Shown here: in pieces, positions 18,601 to 33,600 of the stretch | How the letters are laid out: each line of letters opens with the position of its first letter | Numbering within the stretch: position 1 is the stretch's first letter | Assembly (NCBI RefSeq): GCF_028736155.1 | Contig: NZ_CP117879.1 | Span: 4,216,001-4,280,000 of the forward strand | Direction: 5' to 3' | DNA from: Flavobacterium sp. KACC 22763 | Lineage (GTDB): Bacteria > Bacteroidota > Bacteroidia > Flavobacteriales > Flavobacteriaceae | DNA: 64,000 nucleotides | The notes under the pieces: model-generated | Seen by the model: the letters and a program-made list of their open reading frames with translations, nothing else | Database searches by the model: none | Told to the model about the DNA's origin: nothing | Made by a program: the position numbers and the translations under genes

Positions 18601-21600
18601 AACTGTTGTACCATTTCTTACGAATTTATATCTAATGTAGTCATTAGAACCTCCTCTTACAGAACCAGCAGGTACAGTAATTGTAGCGCTAATAGCTGTG
18701 TTACCAACATTACAAAGGTATTGTGTAACTAATGGCTCGTCTACCACAATCGGAGCTGGCTCACCAACTTTTGGATAAGCGTATCCAGGACATCCTTTAC
18801 CAGAGATTACAGTTACTTCATAATCACCAGCTGGTAAATCATAGAAGTATGGCGAATCTTGAAGAGGTCTAAGTTCTGGACCAGCAGTAAGACTGTATCT
18901 GTAAACTGGGTTATTATTTGACGGATCAAGTTTAACCTCGATACGACCATCTTTATAATTATTACAAGTTACATCAAATCCTTTTGCAGTGATTCCGGTA
19001 ACTGGAGTTGGCGTTTCGATTTTTACATCTACAAATTTCTCACAGTTTGTAGCAACATCTCTTACGAAAAATTTATAAGAACCAGGTGCTAAACCTGTAA
19101 ATACATTGCTTACGCTTGGTGCAGACCAATTATCTTTAGCATATACATAACTTGCTGGTGTTTTACCTCCACCTGCAGTTAATGTAACCTCACCATTAGC
19201 TGTCATACAAGTTGGATCTTTTGTAACATCTGCTTTTAATGTAAGTGGCGCAGGGATGTTAAATGCAGTTGCAGTCGGAACTACACATTGATTAGCATCT
19301 CTTACATATATATTATAATCACCTGCATTTTTTACAATATAGAAAGGATCTTTTTTATATTCTTTGCCATCTAAACTATATTCCAAAGGTCCAACACCTG
19401 TAGCAGTAATATCAATTCTGTAGCCATTAACATCATAACATGGACTAACCACACTTACATTTGTAATAACTGGCATTGGGTCTTTTGAAATGTTTACTGG
19501 TACAAATGCTTTACAGCCTTTCGCATCCATTACATATACATTCCAAGTATCATATGCCGGAGCAATTGCTGTAGTTGGAATTGTAAATATTTTTTCGTCT
19601 TTGAATGAACCATCAGCTGGAACACCTGCTGTTGGCAATACCACAACATATTTGTATCCTTTTGTACCTCCAACGATTTGTGTTTCATCGATTGTAATAA
19701 CCGCACCTGCTGTATTACAATTTTGATTTTTCTTACCTGGATTGAAATTGATCAAATCTAATACTGGTGGTTGAGTAATTTCGAATGTATTCGAAGTTAC
19801 AGAACAGAATGGATAATCATCTTCTTTAATAACCACAGTATAAGCACTTCCAGCACCAACTGTAACCGGAATCACGAATGGATTATCTGTTCTACTATCA
19901 ACAGGTCCTAAAACACCTGTTACAGCTACTCCAGCATTCCAAACTTGATACTTGTAAGTTCCTTTGTAATCAATCACATCTATTGTGATTTCACCATTTG
20001 TTCCACCATTACAAGATACTTCTGAAGAAACTGTTGCAATAACTTTTGCAGTATTGTACAACGGTACTTGATAAGCATTTGTCGTAATAGAACAGAATGT
20101 AGTTTTATCAATTATCTTAAATTGATAGAAGTGACCTGCTGTTGGAGCTACATAATCGAAACTAGTGCTTCCTGCTCCAACTGGAGTCGCTGCTTGTAAA
20201 AGCTGGCCATCTTGGTACACTTCATAATCAAAATTAGCTGGAGATGCACCACCTGTAATCTCTACATGAATAGTTTCATGTCCGTTGTTATCACAAGAAG
20301 CTTTCTCACCTAAACTTGCTACAGCCGCAGTTAATTTAGGGAATGCAGCAATTGGGATCTGCACATCATCAATACATCCATTTGAGTCTTTAGCATAGAA
20401 TGTTAATGTCTGTGCTACATCGTTATTTACTGTGAATTTGTTATCTGTTTTCCAGTTTGTTCCATTTTCACTGTATACATAGTCTGTTACCGCACCACTT
20501 CCTGCACCACCTGTTGCTGTAACAGTTACTACAGTAGAATTTGTAGTATTGGTACCAGAACATGTAAATGCTGATGGTGTAGCTGTAGCCACCACTGCTG
20601 GAGGCACCACAATATCGATAGGTTTACTATTTGAACATTGTTTTCCTGAAATTACTCTAACTGTATAAGATCCTGCAATTAAACCTGTAAATAAAGGTGT
20701 GCTTTGAGAAATCAAGACACCACCTGCAGGAATTGTACGCTGTATAGTGTATGTATAATCACGGTCATTATTACCTGGGTCTAATGTTACCAATATAGAA
20801 CCATTAGCAACGTTTCCTTGCGGACTCAAACAACTTGGCGAAGTCGGAGTTGCTGTAAATGTTACTTGAGTCGGTGCTACCATGTTAACCGTATTAGTTG
20901 TAACAGGGCAATCGTGAGCATCATATACGTTGAATACATATAAACCATCTGCTGAGCTTGAAACAGTGTAGTCTGAGTATGTTGCATTTGTAAAGGCAAT
21001 TGGTGCAGACGTTACACTATTGTAAGTAACAGTATATCTGTAAGGAGCATAACCACCCACAGCTTTAATTCTGATTGTTCCATCAGCAGCAAGAGCTCCC
21101 GCACAGTAGATTGGTTTCTCCTCGTTTGCTGATGCATACAATTGACCTTTAATTTCTGTATTGACAACAGCTGATTTACATCCAAATTTATCCATAACCA
21201 GAACAGTATAATTACCTGGACTTAAATTAGAGAATGTATCCGAATCTTGCCATGTCTGACCGTTATTGATACTGTATTTAAAAGGAGTTACAACAAACGT
21301 AGATGTTGAAGCCGCAGTAACAACAAGTGTCGTTGTGTTTCCTCCGTTTACATAACAATAATCTGATGTTGCAGCAATCGTCGCTGTTGGGTCAACTGGA
21401 GCAATTAATGTAAATGAATCATCAATTCTACAATTGTTAGCATCTACAACATGAACATTATAAGCTCCTAACTGAATTAAGTTTCCAAAAACTCCAGTTT
21501 TGTTAGACAAAGTAGTTCCGTCAGGTTGTTCTACGGTATAAGTGTAGTCTCCCCATCCATTGCTTGCTGTCATGGTTACACCTCCAAAAGTTGTACATCC

Positions 21601-24600
21601 TTTAGGTGTCACATTTAACGGTGCTAAAGCTAATGCTGCTGTTGGTTCCGCAATTGTAAATGTTATTGGCATAGAACAATTTGTTGCGTCATCATATACA
21701 GTAATCGTATGACTTCCAGCAGTCAATCCTGTTAAATCGATAGTTGATGAAGTTAAACCACCAACTACTGGCGATGGAGCATCTAATACATAATGATATG
21801 TACCAACACCTGTTCCGAAACCAGATACAAAGAACGAAGCTTTACCATTTGGCGTACCTAAACATGTAACTGGAGTTTTAGACTGCTCTAAAATATTAAT
21901 TTTGATAACATTATTAATTCTGTATGGTTTTTGAACCGCACAACCATTTGCATCTGTTACCTGGAATACATAATCAACATCTGGTAAAAGACCTGTGAAA
22001 ACATTGTTACCTAAATTATCAACCGCTGCAGAAGCAGGAGAAATAATTTGGTAAGTTAATGCACCAACACCATTTTGAACTGCAGAAATAGTAACTGAAG
22101 TATTTAATGTTGTACAAGTAATTACCGGACCTGGAGTGAATGTAAAGTTTGTTGGAGGGTTTAATTTTAATATATCAACCGATCCAGGAACCACACATCC
22201 ATTAGCATCACGAATAACATATAGAATATGCTGATCTACACCTTTATCTTCTACTGTGTACGTCGTCTCTTTCGTAAAATCACTTCCATTGAAGCTATAG
22301 AAATAAGGCGCTGTACCAGAACCTGGAGTTGCAGCTAATATTACAGTAGCTGATACTGCTGCATTTCCTGTAGTACATTTTAATCCTTGAATTGTTGCTC
22401 CGTTATCGGCTAAAGGAGTTGGTTCAGTTAAAGTACCATTTCCAGCAACCTCACATCCTAAATTGTCTTGTACAATAAATGTGTAAGGCCCAGCTGCAAC
22501 TGAATATACAGTTTGATCTGTAAATCCAGAACCATTAAATGAATATTTATATGGTGCTTTACCTCCAATTGCAGATAATTCTACAGTTCCTTTATCACCA
22601 CTACAAAGCGGTTTAATTGGATTAGAAGAAGGCACAATTGGAACAATTGCTTCTACTTTTACCACATTTGTTTCAACAGGACAAGCATTAGCATCTGTTA
22701 CTTTAAATACATATGTATCTGCAGCAGCAGCAGGCACTGAATAAACAAATGTTGTTTTACCTCCTACTACAGTTGTTGTTGGATTGATCGCAGTATACGT
22801 TCCTGATCCTTTTTTAACTTCATAAGTAGCATACGGTGTTGTTCCGTTCGAAACTGTAACCGTAATTTCAGCATTTGCTACAGCATTTCCTGAAACAGAA
22901 CAATCTAATACCTTCGTAACTAAAGCACTTGCTATTGGAGTTGCATTAATAACTGTAGAGGTTGCTGGCGATTCACAACCATTTGCATCTCTTACAACAA
23001 CACTTACTGGTCCTGAATTTAAGTTTTTAACAGTATATGTTAAACCTGTAACTTCAGTAAAATTACCATTATTTACACTAATATAATGTGGTGCAATACC
23101 TGGCGTGTCTATGGTAACATTTACTTCGAATGCTCCTTCTTTAGCACAATAATTAGCTACATTAAGGCTTATCGCAGGACTAGGATCTAACGGCAACAAG
23201 AATACAGGAGTACCTTGAATACATCCGTAAGCATCTTTTACCCAAGCATAATAATTATTTGAATCTCTATTAAATACTGGAACAGTTGTCCAAGCAGTAT
23301 CTAATGCATTTGGCGTAGTAGCTGTTGTCGTTACCATATATTGGTATGGTGCCGTTCCTTCACTACCGCTTACTCTAATTATACCAGCACCTGTTTTACA
23401 GTTGTCATTTTTTATAATTTGATAATCCGCAACTAATAACTTAGCTGATTGTCTAATAGAGAACATTGCTGTTGATTTACTACATCCAGCATTTGTTGCT
23501 CCAGTATCTTCTTTTACTAAAACAAAATAATCACCGTGAACCATTGCTCCAAAACCACTAATTGTTAATGAACCATTAGCAGGAACTGTACCTGAACCAT
23601 TAATTGGTAATGGCGCTAAAGATAATGCGTCATAAACTTGGTATGTAATTGGTGTAGGTGTACCATAAGTACTGCTAACTACAAAACTAACTTTACCATC
23701 TCCGCTTCCTGTACAAGTAACGTTTTGTGCAGTTGGTGCTCCAACACTAAGTGTTGAATTTGATGGAATAGGCATGTCTGCTATCTCATAATAATAACAT
23801 CCTGACGCTTTATCATAAACAATGAAAGTATATCTTACTCCAGGAATTAAATTAGGAATAACTGTTTGTAAAGGCGTAGTTTCTGGATACCAAGTTCCAG
23901 TAGTTGGATACACAGGTTTAACCCCTGTGTAATAACTAAAGTAAAATGGTCCACTTCCTACAGGAATTGACGAAGCACTTCCTACCGCTACAATTGCAGA
24001 ACCTAAAGCAGTACAATCTGCCGGAGGTGGTGCAGTCACTGTAATATCAAGATCCTCCGGTGGAGATGTAATAGTAACCTCCTCTATATAAGGACAATCA
24101 TTTGCGTCTATAATTCTTATTTCATAAATACCAAAATCAACTATTTCAAATACTTGCGCTGTTCCAGGAACATTTGAGAATGATTTAGCATAGTTTTTTC
24201 CTGTTACATAATAGTCATAAGGACCTGTTCCACCACTAACTGTATTAATCGAAATTGATCCTAAAGATACTCCATTTGTACTGTTACAAGTAATACCTAC
24301 TAATGTTCTATCAACAACAATTGCAGATGGCTGTACTAAAGTAATCGTTTCTGGATCGCTTATACATCCTTTTGTATCTTTAACTTCATAAGTATAATCT
24401 GTACCTGGTGCTACAGCAGCAGATAAATCAGTGAAGACAGGCGAATCTTGCCAAGCACCACCATTAACACGATATTGGTAACCAGGAACACCTCCGTGCC
24501 CAGTAACTGTAATTGTTCCCTCAGAAGCATTATAACATTTTGGATTTGTACTTGTAGCTGTTGCTGTAGGTTTTTGAGGTGTAGTAACATCAAAAGAAAC

Positions 24601-27600
24601 AGCTGATACAGCAGAACATCCATCAGATGTAACATTGAAATAATAAGTTCCAATTGTCGATGTATTAAATACATTTCCTGGCAATGTTGTAAATGGTCCT
24701 GCATTACTAGTACTATATCCATAAACATAAGTACCGTTTCCTCCAGCTGCACTTAAAGTAACTTGTGCATCTACTGTTGTAAATGGAGGGACAACTGAAC
24801 AGGTAACATCTTTATTTGGTATTACTGTAAGTTTCAGCTGGTCATTTACAATTAAAGTTGTTGTTTTCTCACAATTGTTATCGTCTTTAATACTTAAAAT
24901 ATAAGTACCTGGTCCTGTAATAGTTTTTGTTGGATTTGTACTATACACTCCATCAATACCATATAAAGCAGTACCACCATAAACAGTTCCTGTAATAGTA
25001 ACGCTTGCAGTACCTGTGAAACAAGTTGTTGGCGCAGGATCTATTGTTGGTTCATTGTCTCTAACAACGCTTATTGTTGATTGAATAGGACAACCTTTAC
25101 TATCTTGTACATAAACATTGTAGTTTAAACCAAGGGTAGTCGTATTCTTTGTAAAAATTCCTGTTGTATTATAATCTGCAGGGAAAATCGGTGCAGCTTC
25201 AGTTGCTCCAACTACAGCATAGTATAATGTTCCAGTTCCACCAGAAGCAGTAATTTTTATTGTTGTAATTGACTGATCACAGAAAACTTTACTAGCTACC
25301 GCATTATCAATAGTTATAATAGCTGGGTTATCTAATGTCACTACTTGAGTTGCAGTACATTTTGTAGCCGAATTTGTAACTACAAAAGTATAAGTCTGAG
25401 GTGTTAATCCTGTGTAAGTAATAACGTCTCCAACTTTTGTTCCTCCAGTAACTGCACCTGTAACACTTCCTGTTAGGGTTTGAGTATATCCTCCTGTTAC
25501 ATTTCCAGAAACTGTAAATTCAATTTCTCCATCGTTTCCGTTAACACAAGAAACATTCTTTAAAATGCGGTTTGATGCCACTATTTTAACAACTTCTTTT
25601 ATTTCATAACTACCTGTTACAATACAATCGTTAGCATCTGTAACTTTAAAGTTGTAAGTACCTGGTGCTAGACCTGTAAAAGTGTGTGTATTTGAATTTA
25701 CATTTGTTGCTACAGGAGTTGCTGGTGCAACAGCTGCAGTTGTACTAGTAATTTCATATTTTAATGGTAATACACCATTTGTAACCGTCACCAATAAATC
25801 AGTAGTCAATTTAGCAGGGTCACAAGTAATTGCTGGTGCTGAAAAAGCTAGTGCACTTGGCGGGTTTAATGTATTAACTGTTGCAGAAGCTGTAGTAGTA
25901 CATCCGTTCGCATCTTCTACTATAATGTCTACTACACCAGAAGTGCTTGTTGTATACGTATTAGAATATACAAAAGTAGTCGATCCATTATAGTAATATT
26001 TATATTTATTAGCTCCAGCAAATGGTGTTCCGTTCTGAGCAGTAACTGTAATTGTAGACGTTTGCGCTGCATTATTAGGTCCACATTTTAAATTTGTCGC
26101 AGAAGCAGAAGCAGATAGAGCAATTGTAGGCTCTTTTATCGTTACTGGTTTAGATAACTCACATTTTTTATCATCTCTAATAGTAACTTGGTAAGTTCCT
26201 TGACCTAATCCAGTAAATACATTTGTAGGTTGGAAAGGACCACCATCAATACTATACTCGTAAGTTCCGTTAGCAGGGATACCATTTACGGTAATAGTTC
26301 CTGTTTTATCACCATGACATTTAACGTTTTCAACCTCAAAAGAAAAATCAACTGGAGCTAAAGCAATAATATTTTGCGTTACTGTAGTTCTACAATTTTT
26401 GCTATCTAAGATTTCAAATTCATAAGTTGCAGCATTTGATCCAGTAGTCGTTTTATGCGTAAATACAGTCTGACCTGCACCTACAGGAATGTAAGCTCCT
26501 GAGAAACCGCTTCCGTTTGTGCTAACTCTATATTTGTAATCTGGATAACCGTTTTTAACCGTTACTCTTATAACAGCATTTGGATTAGTAGCATCACAAT
26601 CCAAATCTTTATCTAATCCTATAGACGCTTCAACTGGTGAAGCAACTACTTGACTTGTTAAATCGATAGAACATCCTGTTGATGTATCGGTAACTTTTAC
26701 AACATAAGTATCAGGAATTAATCCTGTGAAAGTACCATTATTTTGAGTCGCACCTCCATTAATACTATATACATAATTTGGTGCAGTATTAGGAGTAACT
26801 CTAATTGTTGCTCCAGCTCCTCCAGCGCATAAATCTGTTGCAGAATCTATACTAGCTGTTGGCGGAACTTTATCGTTAATCGTAAAACTTCCGCTTACTG
26901 AACATTTATTTAAATCAGTAACAGTATAAGTATAATTACCTTTATCTAAGTTAGTAAACAAACTTGTAGTTTGTGTAATTACTGATGCAGTTGGAGTAGT
27001 TAATACATAAGTATACGTTCCCCATCCGCCAACTACATTAATTGTAGCTGTTCCATTATCCTTACAAGTAACATGCGTTAAAAATTCTGGATTTTTAGTT
27101 AATGTCGTTGCTGGCGCATCTATATTAACTGTTTGCGTCGCAGGACAAGATGTAGCTGTATTTGTAATCGTGAATAAATGACTACCTGCACCTAATCCCG
27201 AAACTGTAATATCAAATGATTCTCCTGTAGCTGGAGATGTTCCTGTAGAAGCAGCACGAGAATCAACCACATAGCTATAAGCTACATTATTTCCTAATCC
27301 AGAAACTGTAAATACGGCACTTCCATCAGTAGCACCTGAACATGAAATATTGTTTTGAGAAGCTACACTCACTGAAATAACAGGCAATGCTTTTATTTCA
27401 TATACTTTTTCATAAACACATTTATTAGCATCTCTAACTTCAAAAGTATACGTTACACCAGCATCTAATCCAGCAAATGAATTGCTTGATTGGAATGTAG
27501 TTGTTGCATAAGCAGCTGGTGCTTTTATTCTATATTCTAAACCTGCTGTTGGTACTGCTACTCCAGCAGCATTTACAACATTAGTAATTGTTACTGTTGC

Positions 27601-30600
27601 CTTATTTGAAGGACATGTTACAGCTGAATTATTAATTGTCATTCCTGCAGGAGGATTTGGCGCAACGATTTGACCCGGAACTGCTATCGTCTTAGTACAG
27701 TTTTTACTATCTGTAACCGTAACTGAATAACTTCCTGGAGTTGTCAAATTCTCAAAAAGACCTGTAGTATTAGTTCCAACTACAGTATTTGTAGTTGTAT
27801 TTTTTAATACAAAAGTGTAACCTCCGTTACCGCCCATAGCAGATGCAGTAATTGTTGCTGCTGTCTGACAAGTATATGCTGTTGTGATCGACGCAGAAGG
27901 AACTAAATCATCTGGTTGGAAAACCTTAAATGTGTACGATTGCTCACAACCTAAATTGTCTTTTACAATATAGCTATATGTAATTCCTGCAACTGAACCT
28001 GCTAATGGACCATAGTGAGTAGCTGCACTAAAAGCACCTGTTCCATTAAACTGATATGTAAATGGAGCTACACCTGTTAATGGTGTAATATCTACATAAC
28101 CGTTTGCAGCATTGTAACATGTAACATTTTCAACTTTCTCTTTGGCAGTTACAGGTTCTGCTGGTTTAATTTCTTTTTCTTCAACAGCTGTACAACCGTT
28201 TTTATCTGTAATTGTGAAAACATACGTTCCTGGAACATCTGTATAAGTAAATGTAGGACCAGCAATATCTCCGCTAGTAAATAAAACAGCATTAGTTGTT
28301 TTATTTTTTACTACATACTTAAATGGTGAAGTTCCTCCTTCAATTGTAACTTCAATAGTAGCTTTTCCTGTTGTACAAGTTAATGCGCCACTAATAGATG
28401 AACGTGCTGATAATTGCTCACCAATTGTTTGGCTTACCGCTAAAGCATCACAACTATTAGCGTCTCTAATTAAGAAGCTATAATTGCCTGGGGCAGTTGC
28501 TACATAATCAAACGAAGTTGTATTAAATGTTGCACTTGGAGATCCATAAGTAGTTCCTCCATCTGTACTTACTCTATAAGTGAAAGGGCCAACGCCTCCA
28601 ATGATATTAACTGTAATTTTTGCTCCAGTATTGTTATCGAAACATAAACCAGTGTTTTGAACCACCTCTGCTTTTGGTAAAGATGGTGGATTAATCACCA
28701 GCTCTGTATCCATAGCATCGGTACATGTCTTAGAATCTACTCCAGAAACAATGTAAGTACCCGCAGGAACTCCATATAAAATCCCATCACTAGGGAAAGT
28801 TCTAGTGTATGATGAATTTTTATCTTTTAACGTTAACGTATACGCAGGTGTACCGCCAACTGCAGTAGCTGTAACTGTTGCGCCGTCACAAGTCGCTGCC
28901 GAAGCAATTGCATTTACAACAAAAGGATCTTTTGTTGGGATTTTTGTTGGAATAGTAAAGTTACAAGACGAAGCATTATTTGCATAACGAACGCGAACAT
29001 CGTAATCCCCCGCAGCTTTTCCTGAAATTACAACAGGAGAAGATTTATAATTTATCCATGTCGGAGATGGAGCACCACCGTTTAAAGTATAATAGAATCC
29101 ATTTGTTGTGTCAAAGTTATCTACGTAGATGCTAAATCCACCATCAACTCCACCACTACAAGAAACTCCATTAATATCTTTAACTTCTGCCTTAAATCCT
29201 TTACCATCCTCTACTTTTAAATCTAATGTTTCAGCAGATAAACATGATTTTGGCAACTGACGCACCCAGATATCATCAATAACTAAGTCATTACCATTAA
29301 ATACTTCACTTCCAGAACGAACAACAAAAGTTAAATTTTTATTGTCACCTGGATTTAGTTTTATACTAATCGGTACCCATTTTTTTCTGTCTGGGTGATT
29401 AAAGCCAGGAGCAATTTCTCCTGTATCATCTCTTGCTACAACTTTTCCAGTTCCGTCAACCAATTCAATTCTAATAATTGGCGCAGCACTGTTGTAGCTT
29501 GGCATTAATAAGTTACCTACATAAAAATCTACAATTACATCCTGATTAGGAATAACGTCTACAATTGGTTTGCTATATAAAATACCATATTTACCAGCAG
29601 CATTACCAACGTTAACTAATAAATATCTACCATTAGGGTCACCTACATTATCCAAATTATTTGGGTTTGTAGTATGATCTTTATAGTGGAACCAAGCTCC
29701 AGAATTATTACTATTTGGGTCGTCGTCTCTCCAGAAGAAACTTGCTACAGAGTAAGCATTATCTTCTACAGATCTACTTGGCTTACCATCAGGATATTTA
29801 CATAAATACGGTGGATTTACTCTTTGATCATTAAAACAATAAGCGGATGCAATACCCGGTGTTGTAGTTGGAGGTCCGCTTCCAAAATCTTCTTTTAATA
29901 AATTACTAAAAGTAGGTACTTGTACTAAAGTATATTCTACTTTAATTTTATAATCCCCTGCAGGTACATCTTTAAAAATGTTGGCAGGAGTATTTGTATT
30001 TAGTGTATAAATAAAACTACCTGGATTTGCCGGGTCTGGCTTACCAATATAGTATGAATACGTATAGCTTGCACTTGTAGAAACGTTAGCAGTTACCGTT
30101 ACTGTTCCTTGTCCGTTACAGTTGTAAACAGCATCTGAAACATCAAAAGTAGGTTTTGCTGGTTTTGGATCTAAAACAATTCCTTTAACTTCAAAAATAC
30201 AGTCTGCTGCATCTTTAATTAATAAAGTATATGGCGTAGCACTTGGATCAACATAAGCCTGATTACTTGTTTGCCAAGTTTTTCCACCATCAAAACTATA
30301 TCTATAAGGATTTGGAGCAGGGAATTGAACACCTCCTTGAGCGTTAGTAATTCTTACTAAACCTTGGTCCTCATGTCCAGCTGGTCCACAGCCAGATAAT
30401 TCGGCAACACCTCCAGAAGCTGTTAGCGTATCTGTAGGTCCTGTAATTGTTATATCTTGCTCTGCATCAAAACATTCTGCACCATTATAAGTATATTTTA
30501 CAATAACTTTATAAACACCTGGATCTAAGTTTGTTGTTGGAAGAGTAGTAAAAGCACCACCATTTACATTGTATGAAACTGCAAAACCAGAATCTGGTGG

Positions 30601-33600
30601 AGTAACAGTAAGAGAAATTTCACCCTCTTTACTATTATAACATCTTACATTCTTATGATCAACCGTTACTGTTGGTTTTATTGGCGCTTCAAATGTAATG
30701 GTTGGAATTGTGAAACTACAACCAGCATCATCAGTTACAATAATATTGTATTTACCATCTGCTGGCAAAGTTGCTCTAGTCACTGGTATAACAGGATTTG
30801 TTCCAGCATCTACACCATTAACAGAATAGTAATATCTAGGTGGAGTTCCAGCAATAGGAGTTCCTCCTGTCACACTAATTCTTATTTCTCCATCTTCACA
30901 AGCAAGTGGTTTTGTACTAACGCTAACTTTTAACTCCTTATCTAAGATTTCAACATCTTCAATTAACTTGAAACAATTATCTTTAAGTCCATAAATTTCT
31001 ACATCGTATAAACCTGGAGTAAGATTATCAAAATCAAAATAATTTGGGAAAGTTCTATTTCCTGAATCTCTAACAACTGTATTTGTATTTGCTACTTTTA
31101 AAATAAATCTGTAATCTCCACTAATTCCATTTGCAAATGCACGAATTGCTCCGCTTGTTCCTGGACATAGCGGGTCTGTTTTTGTTATTGTTCCAGAAAA
31201 TACTTCTTTTAAAATGGTAACCTTAACAAAAAATGGACAAGTACTCGTTTGTCCGTTTGCTGGAGCTTGTCTAATATCTACTCTATGTTCACCTTCTGTA
31301 ACATTATTGAAAACATTTGAAGCTTGAAATGATCCATTATCCAAACTATAAGTGTATCCAGTATTAATTGGCGGATTTGTTACTGTAATGCTACCAACAC
31401 TACTACAAGTAATATCTGTTTTAGAAGCTTTAGGATCTAATGGGTTTTGGAAAACACTAAAGTAAAAAGTGTTCACACAGTTATTACCATAGGTAACTAC
31501 AATTCTAAAAGCTCCCGCTCTATTAACTGTATATGTTGGCCCATTAGCTATAGTTGTCCAATTTGGTGCTTCATCAAAAGGACAGCTTGAAGGAAATCCT
31601 GATGGTGGAACATCTGTAGTTTCTTGCCAAACGATACTAGTTGCAGACGAAATCTTAGTGTCTATAAATCTTGTGTCATTTAAACCACACAAAAAGATTT
31701 TAGGAAACTCAATATTATCTCGAGTACAAGTTTCTGGTCTGCCTGTAGCTGCAACAATATTGTTAGCATACTCGCTTACAGGATTAACATTGGCACCTGC
31801 TATATGATCTTTAACTACAAATGTCTGCAAGATACCTTTACAATCTGGAGTATCTCCCGTTTGTACAGTATAAGTTCCTTCTTTTGTAACCGTAATAGAT
31901 CTAGTATTTCCTGCAGGTTTTCCATCAGGCCCTGTCCATGCATAACTTCCATATCCTAATGCAGCTGTCAGTACAGCGCTACCGCACAATGATACATCTC
32001 TGCTAAAACGACACTGATCAACACCTACTAAGAAGTTTGTAGAAGTTGGATCTCCAACAATACAACCTGTATTGAAAGAGTAACTTCCGTCTCCATACGG
32101 CTTACCATTATTCGTAGGATTTATGTCTCCAAAATATCTTGATACTGCAGTATTCTTAATTAAGTTAGAACATGCATCCATTAACTCGTTACAGTCATTA
32201 ATAACTCTAACTCTAAATTTGAATGCATAAGTTCCTCCAGAAGCTACAACCAAAGCATTATCTACTTTAAAAACAAGAGTTCTTGTCGCAGCATCATACG
32301 TTGGTTCTGATACACCATCTGGAAGCGGTCTAAAAATATCCGTTGTAGGATTAAAAATAACATTGTTTGGAAGAACGTCTGTAATGGTAAAGTCTTTAGC
32401 ATTATCATTACCTTGATTTGTAAAACCAATTTCATATCTAATTTCCTGACCTAAGTTAACAGTCTGACCAGATAAATCATATTCGACATCTGTATTGTTT
32501 TCTCTACGAACACCTTTTACAACTTTTGTCAATACAATTTTAGGCTCAATTACGTCTACAGCAAATGTTGTAACAAAAGCTCCATAACCGTCACTAGTTG
32601 TACTCAATCTTAATGTTGCGCCTGTTTCTCCGTTAGGGATAACCGCATTTTTAACTCCATTAACATCATTCTGAAGAGTAAGATGGTCAATATCAAATCC
32701 CATATTATTTACACTCTTTGGCATTCTTGCCAAATTGTTTATCCCCCCATTACTGATTGAAGCATTAAAAAAGTTATTCTCTAAATTTATATCATCCTTA
32801 AGTACAGTAAACGCAGTTTTTGAGTTCGCCTTAATTGAGAAATTATCCCCTTCTAATCTATTGTCACCTTCCAAAGCAGCAACACCAATTTTTGCTTTTA
32901 CAGGGAAACCAACAGGTAAAGTTTGAAAACCATTGATGGTATAATCAACTATTTTATCTTTATCATTTCCTGGGTCAACTCCTACATAACCATCAAAAAC
33001 AGAAATAAACTTACTTGGTAAACTTGGACTTTCGTAAATGACAACCAAAGTCCAACCTCCTGCACCCCCACCATTTCTTTTACCTCTTGCCGCTCTAACG
33101 TTGGCAACATAGTAGTCACCATTAGCGTTTGGTAAAGCTTGTAAGATATTTGTTACATCTTTAAAACATACATAAGGAGAATCTTTAAAAGAATCTTCTA
33201 CTCTATTTCCGTATTTTTTATAACCGTTAAAAATTAGTTCTTTAGTATCTGTCTTACTTGCTGTAATTGTTTGATACTGTCCGTTTGGTACTTTAAATTT
33301 TATAGTATTCCAATCTTCTTCTCTTAAAGAACCCTCGTATTTAGCACCTGTATTTGTACTTCTTTCATAAGGATAAATAGCTGACCAATACAAACCTGCA
33401 AAAACAATATTTTTACAAGAATTGTCTATGGTTAATTTCGCCATAGTTGAGTTGAAAGTACTGTTATCGTTATCAATATCTATATACTCAACATAATAAT
33501 CATTATTATTTCCAGGATCGTTAAAATCTTTATTAGCCTCCTTTGTTAAATCAGCTAAATTGGTTACATCTCCAGTATATTTAACACCATTTACAGGGCT

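Noticed and set aside
24411..24752. A 113-aa minus-strand ORF inside sprB
   Set aside because: It is an alternative frame of the sprB repeats with Leu/Gln bias and no start signal.
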